DNA from: Nemophila menziesii
Taxonomy: Eukaryota > Streptophyta > Magnoliopsida > Boraginales > Hydrophyllaceae
Reading direction: 5' to 3'
Length of the DNA stretch: 64,000 bases
NCBI GenBank assembly: GCA_029959085.1
Contig: JARWIR010000002.1
Location: 41,350,233 to 41,414,232, forward strand
Positions 23,746 to 35,345 of the stretch are shown piece after piece. The notes under the pieces were generated by a model, which was not told the origin of the DNA, did no database searches, and saw only the letters and a program-made list of their open reading frames with translations. Position 1 is the first letter of the stretch. The number at the start of each line of letters is the position of its first letter. Both the position numbers and the translations under genes were made by a program.

Positions 23746-26160
23746 CTGGTAGCAAAATGGTTTTATTCCATGTCTTTCTATAGGATCGTCACACTCATAT
23801 ATACCATGAAGAGATTTTTTGTTGAGTTCCAGATGAATGGTTTGCCTTTACTCAATGATAGATTGGAAATGTTTTTGCACAAGTAACAAAGCTTACGGAT
23901 TTTACTGGATTTCACATAGAGACAATCAAACATTATTTATTTTTCTTCTTGCCCTTGATTGAATAAATAATTTCTTCTTCATTTATTCTATATACTATTT
24001 GATGTTGGAAAGCAAATGAATGGTAAACATATGGGTTGAGGATCATCTGGTTTTAGGCTCTTCTCTTAGATATGTCAAACATATGGTAAACTTTTAAACA
24101 TCAAACAGTATAATAATTGCAAGTCTTTTTTGTATTTTATAATTATTGCATGTTACCTCAAGAATACACCATATACATCACAAAAACTTACATTCTAACG
24201 CCACCACCATCGATCTTCAACCAAATCTGAATTTCTCAATTACCATTCTTATAAAAGCAAATGTAATTTTTACAAAGCAAATGTAATTTACAAATTCCTA
24301 AAGAACTAGGTGGCTTCTCTTTCAATTTTGATGATACCAAAGCATATTAAACTCCTCCTTTTGAGTCATGGACTATTTAACCTCTACATCAAATCGAAGC
24401 CTGTTAGGTTGCCAAAAAAATTCTGCCATCAATCTTTCAATCAATTGACTACAACTCCATGTCTTCTTAGCATTCAATAACAAACTCATAGAATATCTAG
24501 AACCAACATCATGAATACCTCATCATTGTTCATAGTTCTTATATTTCAATTCGAAATTGTTTCTAAATACTGTTTGAAGGTATTTTTCCTTCGATCACAA
24601 TACTCTCTGATTCGAAACCCACCATCAACATTAATTCAATCTACTCTACCATCAACATAGTTTTTCAAAACTTATGTTGTCTTCTTCATTACCAACCACC
24701 AGACGAATTTAGACCCATACTCCTATTCCACATTCCTATTCCAAACAAAGGTCGTCGATTTATATTTCGAATCAAACATACATGAACCCAAAGTGTGAGA
24801 ATGGGTTTTTGATGCAAAATGATAAAACTTGATTTTGGGGCATGTTTTAAATCTTCAATTGTGAGTTCGTTGGGAAAAACTTTGAGGTGTGTATTCGATA
24901 TTTCATTATGAATATGAAAAATAAAAGATGTAATTGTCAAAAAAGGTGTTAATATTGTTGGGTGTATACAATAAATGTTAGAGGTGATAAACGAGGCACG
25001 AGGACATGAATGTAGATTCTTTAAATAGTCCTTACTTGGGTGAAAGCGCAAGCATCGTGAGGTCTTGATCCTAAAGATAAGTATGTCTCTCTCTGTACAC
25101 ATAAAATACAATTGTAATTACTAGACTTAAATGAAAATAAAAATGTTTATTTTGTCGTATCTTCAAATATGTATCCAAATGCACCACTTATGATAACATA
25201 AGTCTTCTTCTCCAATTTAATGATATCAAACTATGAATATTGTATATCCATAGTTTCTTCTATAATCCACAAATATTTGTAATAGGTGTGTTGATAGGTT
25301 TAGTGCTGAGTATACTCATAGGTGTTAAAATAATGGTAAACGATTTTTAAATTTGGTTGAATTTATTGATTTTGTTGTTGAATTCATTATTACGTGTTTA
25401 AATTGAATCATACGAACTCAATATATATACATTATACATAAACATACAACACAAATGATCAAATATATTTTTTCATATATGTGATTATATAGGTAAATAA
25501 AGGATCAAATACTTATGGATGGGGTAAGTAATGAAACGTAATTTCGATGATGTATAATTTATTTGTAATACACTGTTGCATATATTTGTAGGTACAATTC
25601 TTTCGTGCAAAAAGTAAGAATCTAACATTAAAGGACGAGGAGGAATTATATTGTATAGAAACTCTTATGTCTAATTATTTTTTCTCAAGATCGTTGTCTT
25701 AGAATAATAATAAATTTCAAATTTGTAGTACTGGAAGATAATCATGCATGATTATTGGACAAAATGTTAATGTTTGGCTAGGAGGAATCTCAATCACATG
25801 GTAAAAAAAAATCATACATTAAACACTTATGAGTATAATATTTAAATTGTATACTAATTTTCTATAATTTTTAAATGAACAAGTTGTCGTACAGATTCCT
25901 CACATTGGAGGATATGTGTATATTGATACAACGATATTTTGTAGAGTTGTAAGTGAAATGTGTAAATACACAATGAAGATTGTAATTATAAGTATTGATA
26001 TGCTTTTATCATTTTCATTAAGCTAATTATTACAAGTGATAGAATGATTTGACCTTCTTTTATATATAATTCAGTTATGAATTTTGCACAATCCATCATA
26101 ATTTTATAAATTCATTTTAGCCCAACTATCTTCAAGTATGGGGCATTTCTGGTATATATA
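23746..26160. other. Intergenic stretch without a recognised gene
   Basis: Very AT-rich, with no repeat shared with the rest of the window. The longest ORF is 140 codons on the minus strand (24689-25111) and has no recognisable domain. Near 25600-25690 an exon-like plus-strand stretch follows an intron-like TTTGTAG (FRAKSKNLTLKDEEELYCIE), but I cannot assign it. Confidence 0.3.
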
Positions 26161-26580
26161 TACACACATAATATATTTAGATTATCAGGGCCCTTAAGCG
26201 GCCACGTCTTTCGCATACACATAGGGCCGATCCTGTTTTATATCACACAATTTTTCCTTAGTCAATAAATGTAGAAACAGGGCTAGTGTGGATTACTTGC
26301 TAGTTCTCTAGCTAAACTCTCATATCTTTCTCATTCGTGTTTTATATATTGTCTTTAATTTGAGTCTTAGTTTATTAATCATTAATTATTCAGAGTCTTA
26401 AAAATCAAGAAAATATTTTAGTGTATTCGCGTATTATTTTATCAACTTTCTCTAGTATACAAAGTAAGAACACTGTTCACAAACTCACTTTCGTATTCCC
26501 TGAGATCGATATCTATTTTACTTACTTATTACTTGAAAATAATTTCACTTGCGGAGAGTTTATCATAGACGTATTAGGTG
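26160..26580 (+). mobile_element. 3' end of a gypsy LTR (element E)
   Basis: The stretch ending CCTGAGATCGATATCTATTTTACTTACTTATTACTTG...TTTCACTTGCGG resembles the usual 3' ends of plant gypsy LTRs. It lies just upstream of gag and protease remnants of an Athila-like element. The left boundary is not determined and no partner LTR was identified. Confidence 0.4.
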
Positions 26581-26635
26581 TGTATGTGTTATTATCATTT
26601 ATTTATCACCCCTTTGGCCCTACCATGAAGCTTCA

Positions 26636-27348
26636 ATGAATATTATGAAACAACAAAGAAATGATTTTTTCAAAAGTAAAATAATTTCATGCAACAACAA
26701 ATTGTTACAAATTGATACGACCCTTCAACAAATTCAACAACTTCAATCTTTTCCATTGACCCAAAGTAAGAATAATGATATCAAGTTATTTCAAAATATT
26801 GATGACAAGGTTGGTTACTAATCGAGTAAAGCTATTGGTCTTCGAGGAAGGAAGTTGGTGGAATCACCATCGATTGTGTTTAGTGAGGTAATAATTCCAA
26901 CAGAAAAAACCTTTAAGGATGAAACTGAATGAGGTAACCATTGAAGATTGGGTTGAAAAAGTGGTCATAAAACCAAAGGAAGTAGTTGAAGCATCAAAGG
27001 TGCAAGAGAAACTATGAGCGGAGCGCCACAAAAAATTCATCCACTACCTCGGTTCCATCAAGAGTAGCCAAGAAGAATGATGACTCCATGTACAAGAAGT
27101 TTATTGAAATTTTGGTCCAATTAAAAATAAATATCCCATTAATCAAATTCATGAAGAGGGTACCAAAGTATTTGATATTTTTCAAAGATACACTCACAAA
27201 GAGAAACAAGTTTGTCAAAAATGAAATTGTGGCGTTAACTAAAGAGGTATGTACAGCAAGAATTGCCACCAAAAGTCAACGATCAAGGAGGTTTCCACAT
27301 CCTTATCAAAATTGGTGGTCTAATTTAAGAAAAATAAATGTATGATTT
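26636..27348 (+). pseudogene. Athila-like gag / pre-protease remnant (element E)
   Basis: Broken frames. 26636-26821 looks like the C-terminal part of gag (MNIMKQQRNDFFKSKIISC, Gln-rich). Next comes a degraded SKAIGLRGRKLVE, reminiscent of the AITLRSGK stretch of Athila gag. The ORF at 26986-27345 contains MYKKFIEILVQLKINIPLIK, then FMKRVPKYLIFFKDTL and EIVALTKEVCTA. These match in order the conserved pre-protease segment of Athila-type polyproteins (FLEVLKKLHINIPF...MPNYAKFLKDIL...VAL...C). Stops separate the pieces. Confidence 0.65.
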
Positions 27349-27642
27349 GTGCACGACTTTAATATTATGCCCAAGTGTGTATTCGATAAGTTGGGTATTA
27401 GAGATACCAAACCAATATTCGTCATCTTACAAATTGCAGATCAATCTATAACAAAACCATGGGTAGTAGTCAAGGACGTTCTAGCCCAAGTAGGTAATCT
27501 TGCTATTCCAACTGACTTTATTAAATTAGATTATGATGTAGATAACAATGCATGTTCCGTCTTGGAGGGTCCATTTTTAGATACGGGGTACACCACTATC
27601 AATGTATACAAAGGAACCATGACTCTACACATTGAAGATTAA
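27349..27642 (+). pseudogene. Aspartic protease fragment (element E)
   Basis: 97 codons. It starts just inside the active-site region (HDFNIMPKCVFDKLGI) with the catalytic Asp-Ser/Gly triad missing. It then gives LQIADQSITKPWVVVKDVL and a degraded ILGRPF site (SVLEGPFLDTGYTTINV). It is homologous to 17806-18140, but divergent enough to be a different family. Without the catalytic aspartate it cannot be a working protease. Confidence 0.65.
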
Positions 27643-27819
27643 TCCCAATTAGTTTATGTTTCGAGAAACATGAATAGGAAAGAGATACGAAATATCTCAG
27701 CAATTTGGATTTTGATCGAAAAGGCTAATGAGAAGACCCCACAAGTAACCGTAAAAGAGAAAGAATGAAATAAGTTTAGGGTGAGAGACGAAGTAGAATA
27801 GAAAGATCCCAACCCCCAA

Positions 27820-27965
27820 CAGACCACACGAGTATAAGGATGCTTGGATGGGATCGTTCCTTGTCACACGAGTGGTTTTTTAAAAGTGATTGAGGTAAAA
27901 GCGAAGAAAGCTTGGGAATTCTGATTAGTTGATTAGAGAAATATCATATATTTTTGCAGATCCTA
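27820..27965 (+). pseudogene. Integrase-tail remnant behind protease (element E)
   Basis: The broken plus-strand reading EYKDAWMGSFLVTRVV, then KVIEVKAKKAW, aligns with the GPF tail at about 18310-18440. As in the other two copies, only a short linker separates it from protease. After it, GGGAGACAACCCACA marks the usual post-polyprotein region. Confidence 0.5.
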
Positions 27966-28159
27966 TTTTAGAAAAATGAATCTAAAACAAAAATACTCGT
28001 GGGAGACAACCCACATTTCAATTGCTTTAATTATTGTTTTTCATTTTTGCAGTGTATATTATCTTGATTTTTTGTGTTATTAGTGTAAAATAAAGTTGAC
28101 GAGGGAGTTTGTAGAGATGTTTTATTGTGTAGGTGGTATACCCTTGACTTAGGGGTGAC

Positions 28160-28560
28160 TTTATAAGAGTATAAGAGACTCCAGCAGCAGTTCGTGGTGT
28201 ATCTCACCTCTCATGCGGTACCGTGATGACATGTATATTTATTTATTTTTATATTACGGTATTTAGTGCAAGACAAGGTATAGGACTTGTGATAATACAA
28301 CGCCATAGCGGTGGTGTAACATAGATCTCGTATCGCCACAACACTATGGATTTAATCTATAACTACGGTTCTTTGTGCGAGATAAAGTCTCAGGTCCGCG
28401 GTATACCACGCATAGGTGCGGTATACCACAGGACCATATCAGCGACGCACCATATCGAGAACCCATATGCCGTACAATTGTTTTGAAAATAGGCTAGCAG
28501 TGTACCACCACTTATCTACGGTATACCACAACCAATGGACAAAAAAAGTACAAAATTCTT
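28160..28560 (+). repeat. GCGGTATACC-type palindromic spacer (X1)
   Basis: Several CGGTATACCACG / GCGGTACCGTGA words, matching 36500-36880 and resembling the spacer at 18690-19010. This suggests block X begins with the 3' internal part of an Athila-like element. Confidence 0.6.
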
Positions 28561-29739
28561 ATGGAAGATTTTTCCAACCGGGACGGATGAAGGAAAACGT
28601 CATCCGTGAAAGGCATCTACATCTTCTTCTGGAGCCACCTCCTTTCGAAGCCACCCCAATCCTTTCTAAACGTGAAGGTTTATGTTTACTTCTTATTTTT
28701 TCTTCTCTTTCTATACACAAAACTCTCTCTGCAACTAAGCTTTTCTTTTTATATTAAAGTAAAGAACGATAGTAATTATCTATCTAGTTGATAAATTTCT
28801 AAGAACTTGTTTGAAGATTTGTTTGATTTTACCACTACTTGATTATTATATATGGATATGTATATAATTTTTCTATTAATAACAAATTTATAAGAAATGT
28901 AGGATGTATTAATAATCTATAATGTTAAATTAGTTATAGTAACACAACATATTAAAAGTATATATATAGTCTACAAATTAAGATTTTACTTTAAAATTCG
29001 TAAATGACCATGAAACATGGTATGTGTATATCGAGAAGGGGGTAATTTCACCCTTAAGTGTAGAAAAAAATATTTTGAACAGTATAATTTTATTTTATTT
29101 TTAAATAATATATTATGGTCCGCTTCTAATATTTTGAAAAACATATAACTACTGTCCCCATTTCCCTTCCCACACCCCCAAATTATTTGATCTAAAATTA
29201 TCATTCTCACTTTTAAAAGTGTTTGACTCTATATTTTCAAAACATATACTTGGTCCCCTAAAATCTTGTTAATATCTTTTTTTCTTTTAGTTGAAAGAAG
29301 AACTTTATTTCAAAACAATACAATATTTACAATATTAATAATATATATAACAATAACATTTCTTAGACTAAGAGTGGATATCATAATAATAACCTTTTTC
29401 CATCTTGTTACCACTCAAAAAGTTGTAAAAGCAACAGATAAAATCCAAAACAAACATTGAGGATCCAAATTTCAATTAGGACCAACGTTTTCTAAAAATT
29501 ACAATTGTAAAAGAAACTTATTTTATATCATACTCATACTAATGGGTTTGGACTCGGGATGGAACTAAGACTTAGAGAGGAGTTCGAGTAACAATCACCC
29601 ATATAGAAAAGAGTTGTTGACGTATGAGGTATTGGAGACCAATTTTATCGTCTTTAGGGAACATGTGGCTAGGTTCTTCTTCAAAGAGGTCACAACAGAT
29701 ACTAAAGTATCCTAAAAAAACAAAAACTACATAAAGAAA

Positions 29740-30115
29740 TAAAAATAAGTAGCAAAAAGCATGAACCGCCGAGTAAGTGAGTAGCGAGTCGCTAAGTAAA
29801 GAGTCACTGAATAGCAAGTCTCTAAGTAACAAGTCACTAAGTATCAGTACTATTCATCTCTGGCCAACATCCACTGCCAACACCGCCACCAGAGCGTATT
29901 TTCTCACAAATTTTACTTAATATCAACAATATTCATTTCAAATCACCTCCGACATCGCCACAGAGCATACTTAGTGATTCAATGAGTACGAAAAAGTCAA
30001 TGAGTATACTCAATAATTTTTTAGTATAGTTAGAAATTCACTTAGTATGCTAAGAAAATCACTAAGTATGCTTAGTGAATTCTCTAAGAATTACCTAAAA
30101 TACAGAGTATTAACA
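29740..30115 (+). repeat. AGTATGCTTAGTGA motif cluster (X1)
   Basis: Dense short direct and inverted words of the type CACTAAGTATGCTTAGTGA and AGTCGCTAAGTAA. The cluster is conserved at 38160-38490 (X2) and 46200-46560 (X3). Confidence 0.6.
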
Positions 30116-31538
30116 CATAAATAAAGGAGAAAATTGCACAAATTTTATTTATATGATATAAAAGAATATTACAGCCCTTAATTTAAAGAATCCAAACTTA
30201 ATATTACAAAACTTACATTCCTTAAAAAGATCTATAATTCCAATAATACACAAAAAAATAGTCTCATCTGCCATGGACAAATACAAAAGTTTATTGATCT
30301 TAGCTTGGGCCTTCGAAATTCGGCCTCAGCTGCAACAGAAGTCGAACAAAAGCTCCAAAAAAAACTCTGATCTGTTTATGAAAGTTAGATCTACAAGGAT
30401 CTAGACTTATTTTTTATGTTGTAAGGCTGAGAAATCCGATTTTCCATGGTTGGATCCTTATTACACAATCACAAGTCCATCAGATCCATGACAAGAGTAA
30501 ACATAGTCGTCAGAGGGTGTTGCTAATGACCCGTCTTTTAGCCACCATGAAACACCATTTCCGATGGTTGGGGTGGGGTGGAGAGAGGGGAGAATATAGA
30601 GAGTGATTTAAGATATGTAGGTGAGAAATATGATATATGTGTATTTATTGTGTGATTAGTATGTATAGTGAGTAAAAAACATTTGAACGTAAAATGTGTA
30701 GTGGGAAATAATGTTATAGTGTTAAATACTATATTTGACCTTTAATAAGGACAATAGGTTGAATGAGGGTGGTTCGGTCTTGAGGGGAGAGGTTTCAAGG
30801 CCCGTTGGGTGAAAATATTTAGATAATTAAAATTCTATAAAACTCGCTACGAGTTGAGGAAATTATATAGTTGTACCATGTACAAACCTTGCACCCACAA
30901 CCCCAACTCCTAAAAATCCCGACATCTCTATTCTCGATTTCAACCCAAAGTGACAAAATAATCAAAAATTAAAATACAAATTAAATAATTATTATAGTTC
31001 GGTCGATATTTAAATGAGCAAGCACTTATTACAATTTTTTCTAAATTTAGGCCAATACTATTTTTTCTTACTATATTGAGTAAATACCCCTGATACCCCA
31101 AGTACTTTTTCTTAATCGTTAGCTTACCCCTTATTTTATATAAAGTGTAAATTTACCCCTTATTGTTTCAAAACGTCTTTGGTGACCCCTTGTAGACGGA
31201 TTCCGTCCATTATCTCTGTTAAGTTAGGGTGCGGCGCATGTGCGATTATTTAATTGATTTTTTATTATTATAAACATTGTAAATCATTTAAAAATATTAA
31301 ACTTTTATTTTATTGATTAAAACAAAAAGAAATCATCTTCTTCACACTCGTAATAGCAAAAAACTAAAAAGAAATCTCTTCAACTACTACCACCACCTGA
31401 AGCCAAGCTCGTCCCATGAGTAAACTGGTGGCTACCCAAAAAAAATCTCACTATAGTTGACCATTGACCACCCAAAATTGACCAACATTGACCGCAGAAG
31501 TTGACGGACAAGCAACCGTGGTGGTGATAAAATACATA

Positions 31539-31795
31539 CTCCCACCGTCCCAAATGTAATGTCCACTTACCTTTTCACACAAATTAAGAAAACTAATAAT
31601 TACATACACCATTACACAATTACCCTTCATAATGTGTCTTAATATTTTAAATATGTATTCGAAGTATAAATTTTTAATTTCTTAATAAGAGTAATAATGA
31701 AAAAAGTTGGAAAAAAGTGTCTTGATATTTTAAATGGACAATATTTTTAGGGCACCATATTTAGTAAGTGGACATTATTTTTAGGATTGATGGAA
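31539..31795. mobile_element. Stowaway-like MITE, copy 1
   Basis: About 257 bp flanked by TA on both sides (31537-31538, 31796-31797). The terminal inverted repeats start CTCCCACCGTCCCAAATGTA and continue into a shared AATGTCCACTTAC. The CTCCCTCCGTCC start and TA target are diagnostic of Stowaway (Tc1/mariner-derived) MITEs. The homologous site in X2 (39871-39878) lacks the insertion. Confidence 0.85.
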
Positions 31796-31879
31796 TAATT
31801 GTTTTGTATTATTATTTTTTATATAAAGAAATTTTAATTAAAAAAATTAAAAAAAGAATTATTTGCTTATCCTAATTTT

Positions 31880-32060
31880 AGAATACATTGTACGGAATGA
31901 GAAGCGCAAGCAATCATATACGCATTAGATAGGAAGAGACAAGAACCACAAGAGGAGATAACCATCTTCTTTGACAACCTTGAAATAATGGTCGAGTAGA
32001 CATTCTAGCAAAAGAAGCCAGGCACACGGCATCGAGCGAACAAGATTCATTGACAAATGT
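31880..32060 (+). pseudogene. LINE RNase H remnant, internally deleted (X1)
   Basis: It encodes EAQAIIYAL, then EEITIF.DNLEI, then a jump to RHSSKRSQAH-type tail sequence. The fuller version is at 48240-48500. Part of the middle present there is deleted here. Confidence 0.45.
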
Positions 32061-32160
32061 GGTATGTCAATTTTCCTAACTAGGAATAGGTTAATTTTCG
32101 ATGTAGTTATCTGAAATTTCTTAGGCGTAAAAAAAATACGTTGGGCCTAGAATTATCCCA

Positions 32161-33315
32161 ATAAAAAGAGAAAATTACTTTTAAAGCCCAAAAAACCAAA
32201 AATTTCTGTAGAAAGTCCTGACTATAACATCATTCTAATAAAGGCCTAAGTTTGATTTTTTACCCTTATACCCCTACTCAGTTTTTTATCGGTACATACC
32301 AACAATTTAATTTTGGTATGGACAAATTATTTGTTTGGAACGTACCAATTTTCTAGGTTTTGGTATGTACCAAATACTATTTATGTTTGTTTTTACGTTT
32401 CAGGGTCCTTAATAGTATTTTTTTAAACTTATGGAGGACTTTTTGTCATGCCCAAAATTAATGTCCGAATTTATTTAAAAAACCGATCGAAGATCGTGTT
32501 GAGATTCACCCATTCGTATGCGCCAAACAATGTTTTTCCTGCAAAAATACTACACAAATCTATTCACGATATCTTTTTTTATGATAAAAACGAATTGGTA
32601 CATTCCAAACTCATCAGTTTAGTACATTCCAAACACATCAATTTGGTACATTCCAAACACGTCAGTTTGATAGATTCCAAAGAGATGTAAATCTAGATCT
32701 AAAACAAAACAAATAGAAATCTTTTTACAAAAAATATTGGAATTTTAAAAAAAAAAAACAGAAACCAGAATAAAAAAATTAAGCAACATCTCTTCGCACG
32801 TGCTTGGACTAGCACGCGCTTGGACTATTAGATTCAGAAGGGGAGGAGACGGGATCTAATAAAACCTGATGGGTGGAGATGGTATCTATTCAAATCGGTA
32901 TCGGGTGTGGAACCCGTGTTTGGAATTTGTTGTCATTTTTTGTTGTGGAAGAATGAATCCGTCATATTTGAAAGTCATTAAGTAAAATTGGCCTTGTGGA
33001 GAAATGAATCCATCATATTGAAAAGTCACCAAGGGAAACTGGTCTCGTGTAACCTTTATAGCCATGAAATGAATGATTTGGAAATTTGCGGGTTTAGTAA
33101 TACGTTGAGAGCCATCAGGAGAGTTTACTTTATCGTACTTCGCTTCAACGCAAATTGGTCTGGTTCCGCCAAGAGACTAGGCCAGTAACGGCCGAGGAGT
33201 ACCTGAACCTGTGCCTCGTGAGAAATGGATGCAGTGTTCTGATGGTGTTACGAAGCACCATATCGGTGAAGGAGTACAACATCGGGTGAGTGAGGGAAGG
33301 CTACTTTCCAGGCGA
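32161..33315. other. Unique segment between X1 and Y1, with small tandem repeats
   Basis: No counterpart elsewhere in the window. It contains TTGGTATGTACCAA-type palindromes (32290-32370), a 24-bp minisatellite (32595-32690) and a doubled GCACGTGCTTGGACTA unit (about 32796-32830). ORFs at 32448-32690 and 32988-33188 have no recognised domains. Confidence 0.4.
32595..32690 (+). repeat. 24-bp minisatellite, four units
   Basis: Units begin at 32595, 32619, 32643 and 32667, each near TTGGTACATTCCAAACACAT. The fourth unit is diverged. The repeat is in frame and encodes repeated LVHSKHIS-type octapeptides in a small ORF (32448-32690). Whether that ORF is real is unknown. Confidence 0.8.
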
Positions 33316-34019
33316 CGACGGTGTCAATAGCGGCGGCGTTGTGGGGGGCGGGTTTCTCATGCTTGCGTCGCGTTGGAGATAGAGTGAGAGAAAGGGCCTT
33401 GGAGAGGTTTGATAAAAAAATCCTAATAGGTTTTTTTTTTAGCTTTTTCTTTTTACTAGTAGTAGCAATAGTACTGGTATTGGGGGACTTTTTGAGATTT
33501 TTTATTGTTTCTAGTTGGGATTTTATGGATTAATTAAGTGAGAATTTTGTGAGTATTGTAAATATTTTTTTTTTTTTTTTGTGAGAATTTTGTGAGTATT
33601 GTAAATATTATATGGGCCTTTATAAATAATTGCTCCAAATAAAAAATCTGGTTATTGTTCGATGGATGGAGGAGACCTTGTCCAAAAAAATGGGTTGAGA
33701 AGGTTTACCCAACAAAAAAGAAAAAAGAAAAAAGGAAAAAGAAGATAGGAAAAAGAAAAAAGAAAAAAAAAGATAAAAAAAGATAAATATTATATTAATA
33801 TATATAAAATGCTTAGTCAACTCGTCATTTTATTGCCCTAACTTAAACGCTTATACATCTAACTATCGCTCAGACATAAAATCATCAAATCGCGCCTCCG
33901 CCGTCAAATACTCCACGGCTCAGAGAACCACCTCGTTCATTATATATGCACTCTTCCACCTGCTAATGAGGCATGACCCACAGACAATCCAGCCGCACTT
34001 TTCCGTCCCTCCTTATAGG

Positions 34020-34260
34020 TAATTCTAATTAATAAATCAATATTGTTGCAAAATATGGATTATTTCGCCTAATATAGGGACCTATATTGTAATTAGTTCA
34101 ATTTTTTTGTTGTTTTGCATATTATAGGGATTTATTATATAATTAGTTCAAAATATAGGTTATTTTGCATTTATAGGGACCTATAAATCCCAAAATATAG
34201 GGACATATGATGAAATTTTGTAAAATATAGGGATTTGTATGGTAATGAACTTACACTGCC
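34020..34260 (+). repeat. GGGACCTATATT-type tandem array (Y1)
   Basis: Imperfect 30-45 bp units with core words ATATAGGGACCTATA and TTATTTTGCATTTATAGGG. Equivalent arrays are at 5890-6140, 10300-10490 and 42830-43050. It lies upstream of the exon-like region and could serve as promoter or leader, which is inference only. Confidence 0.55.
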
Positions 34261-34882
34261 CCTGATCCTCCTTGGTCTCCCACCAAAAACTCCCTACTCA
34301 GCCCATGTAAGTTACTAATAGTTCTTTTAATTGACTTAAGTTAAGAATAATGATTCAGTATCATCTTCCACTATCTTTTACCAACACAGTGAAGAAGGTG
34401 AGGTTTCTCAGCACACTAAGCGCATTTTCGTTGTTATACTATTGTGCGTGTATATATATATATATATATGCCTAACTGTATACTGGTGATAAGCCTATTA
34501 AATAGAAATATATTAAATATAAACATAAGCATATAATAAGTATAAAATCTAGATTAAATCTAATTGATCATTAATTTTACATATTTACTAAATTAAAAAA
34601 ATGGTAACATAGAGTTGATGCTTTAAAAATTTTATATTCTGGTGCATCGACACAGGTCAAGAATAAGGTCAATGGCCATGTCATTTCAATTTGCTATCAA
34701 CAATACAAAGTATGATGGTAAGATTTAGTAATTGATGTTGTTGTACAATACATGTTTTTCCTGTATATGCTTAATATGTAATACATGAAAGAAAGTTTGA
34801 TATACTTTATTCTTAGTTTTTTAATAGGTCATTATTCCTGATACTACTGGGATCAAATCTCCTGCTCGGATCTCGCGAACAA

Positions 34883-35197
34883 ATGGGAATCAGCAGTGCT
34901 GTGACGATATATAAAGAATGTTTGAAAAACCCCGTTCCATCAACAACAGAAATGCCAGTTGATGGATGCATGGAGTATCTACCTGGAATTACTCCTTTTC
35001 CAGCTGATCCATCCGTCATTGTTTGTGCTGCTTGTGGTTGTCACCGTAACTTCCACCGTAAGGAAGAGATGGTCCTACCTCCACCGGCCTGTGTCGAAAT
35101 TGTAAGTCCACCAGTTGATGGTGAGAAACTATTAATGAATGAAGATATTGTAATCTTCACTGAAAGGAGTGACCAAATTCTTGCATGTAAAAGATAG
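34883..35197 (+). CDS. Captured mini-zinc-finger (ZF-HD dimerisation) domain, copy 1
   Basis: 104 codons. Residues about 9-60 read YKECLKNPVPSTTEMPVDGC, then MEYLPG, then VCAACGCHRNFHRKEE. This matches the ZF-HD dimerisation zinc finger (Pfam ZF-HD_dimer) of plant ZHD and MIF transcription regulators (Y.ECLKNHAA...DGC.EF.P...CAACGCHRNFHR.E). Here the conserved His of the KNH step is Pro, so a probable zinc ligand is lost. No homeodomain follows; the tail (GEKLLMNEDIVIF...) is repeat-derived. The frame stays open upstream of the ATG to an AG dinucleotide at about 34828, possibly an old splice acceptor. A second copy lies at 43655-44063. It is a gene fragment inside a repeat; expression is unknown. 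Confidence 0.7.
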   Translation: MGISSAVTIYKECLKNPVPSTTEMPVDGCMEYLPGITPFPADPSVIVCAACGCHRNFHRKEEMVLPPPACVEIVSPPVDGEKLLMNEDIVIFTERSDQILACKR

Positions 35198-35345
35198 AAA
35201 ATTAGAAACGTGAAACCAAGAAGTCAAAAGAAGAACAAGAATTGATGTTTAGAATATAAATTGAGTAATTCAAAAAGCAATTTTATGGTGTACTATTATT
35301 TTGCAAAGTATTTGTTGCTTTATTATTCTAATTTAAATTATGCTA
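35117..35345 (+). repeat. GEKLL-NEDI segment, first unit
   Basis: It aligns with 35783-36050 in the same repeat and with 43932-44160, 44630-44890 and 49020-49290. Shared words include GAATGAAGATATTG and GGTGTACTATTATTTTGCAAAG. Confidence 0.6.

Larger units (their letters stand above)
28000..32160 (+). repeat. Block X, copy 1
   Basis: First of three homologous blocks (36290-39905 and 45920-48620 are the others). In order: post-polyprotein sequence; palindromic CGGTATACC spacer (28160-28560); a segment also present at 36940-37380 and 49910-50260; the GTATGTGTATATCGAG segment (29010-29240); a cluster of AGTATGCTTAGTGA words (29740-30115); a long noncoding part with an AATAAA-like tail on the minus strand; a Stowaway-like MITE (31539-31795); and an RNase H-type LINE remnant (31880-32060). 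The minus-strand ORF at 29572-29832 has a counterpart at 46020-46298, but its SLLSDSLL repeats are just the DNA repeat read in frame. Confidence 0.65.

Noticed and set aside
24689..25111. 140-codon minus-strand ORF as a host gene
   Set aside because: No recognisable domain, no exon structure, and an AT-rich setting where open frames of this length can occur by chance.
29572..29832. Minus-strand ORF conserved at 46020-46298, with SLLSDSLL repeats and hydrophobic stretch
   Set aside because: It overlaps the noncoding motif cluster shared by the X blocks; the third copy at 38.0-38.2 kb is not open, so conservation is that of the repeat.
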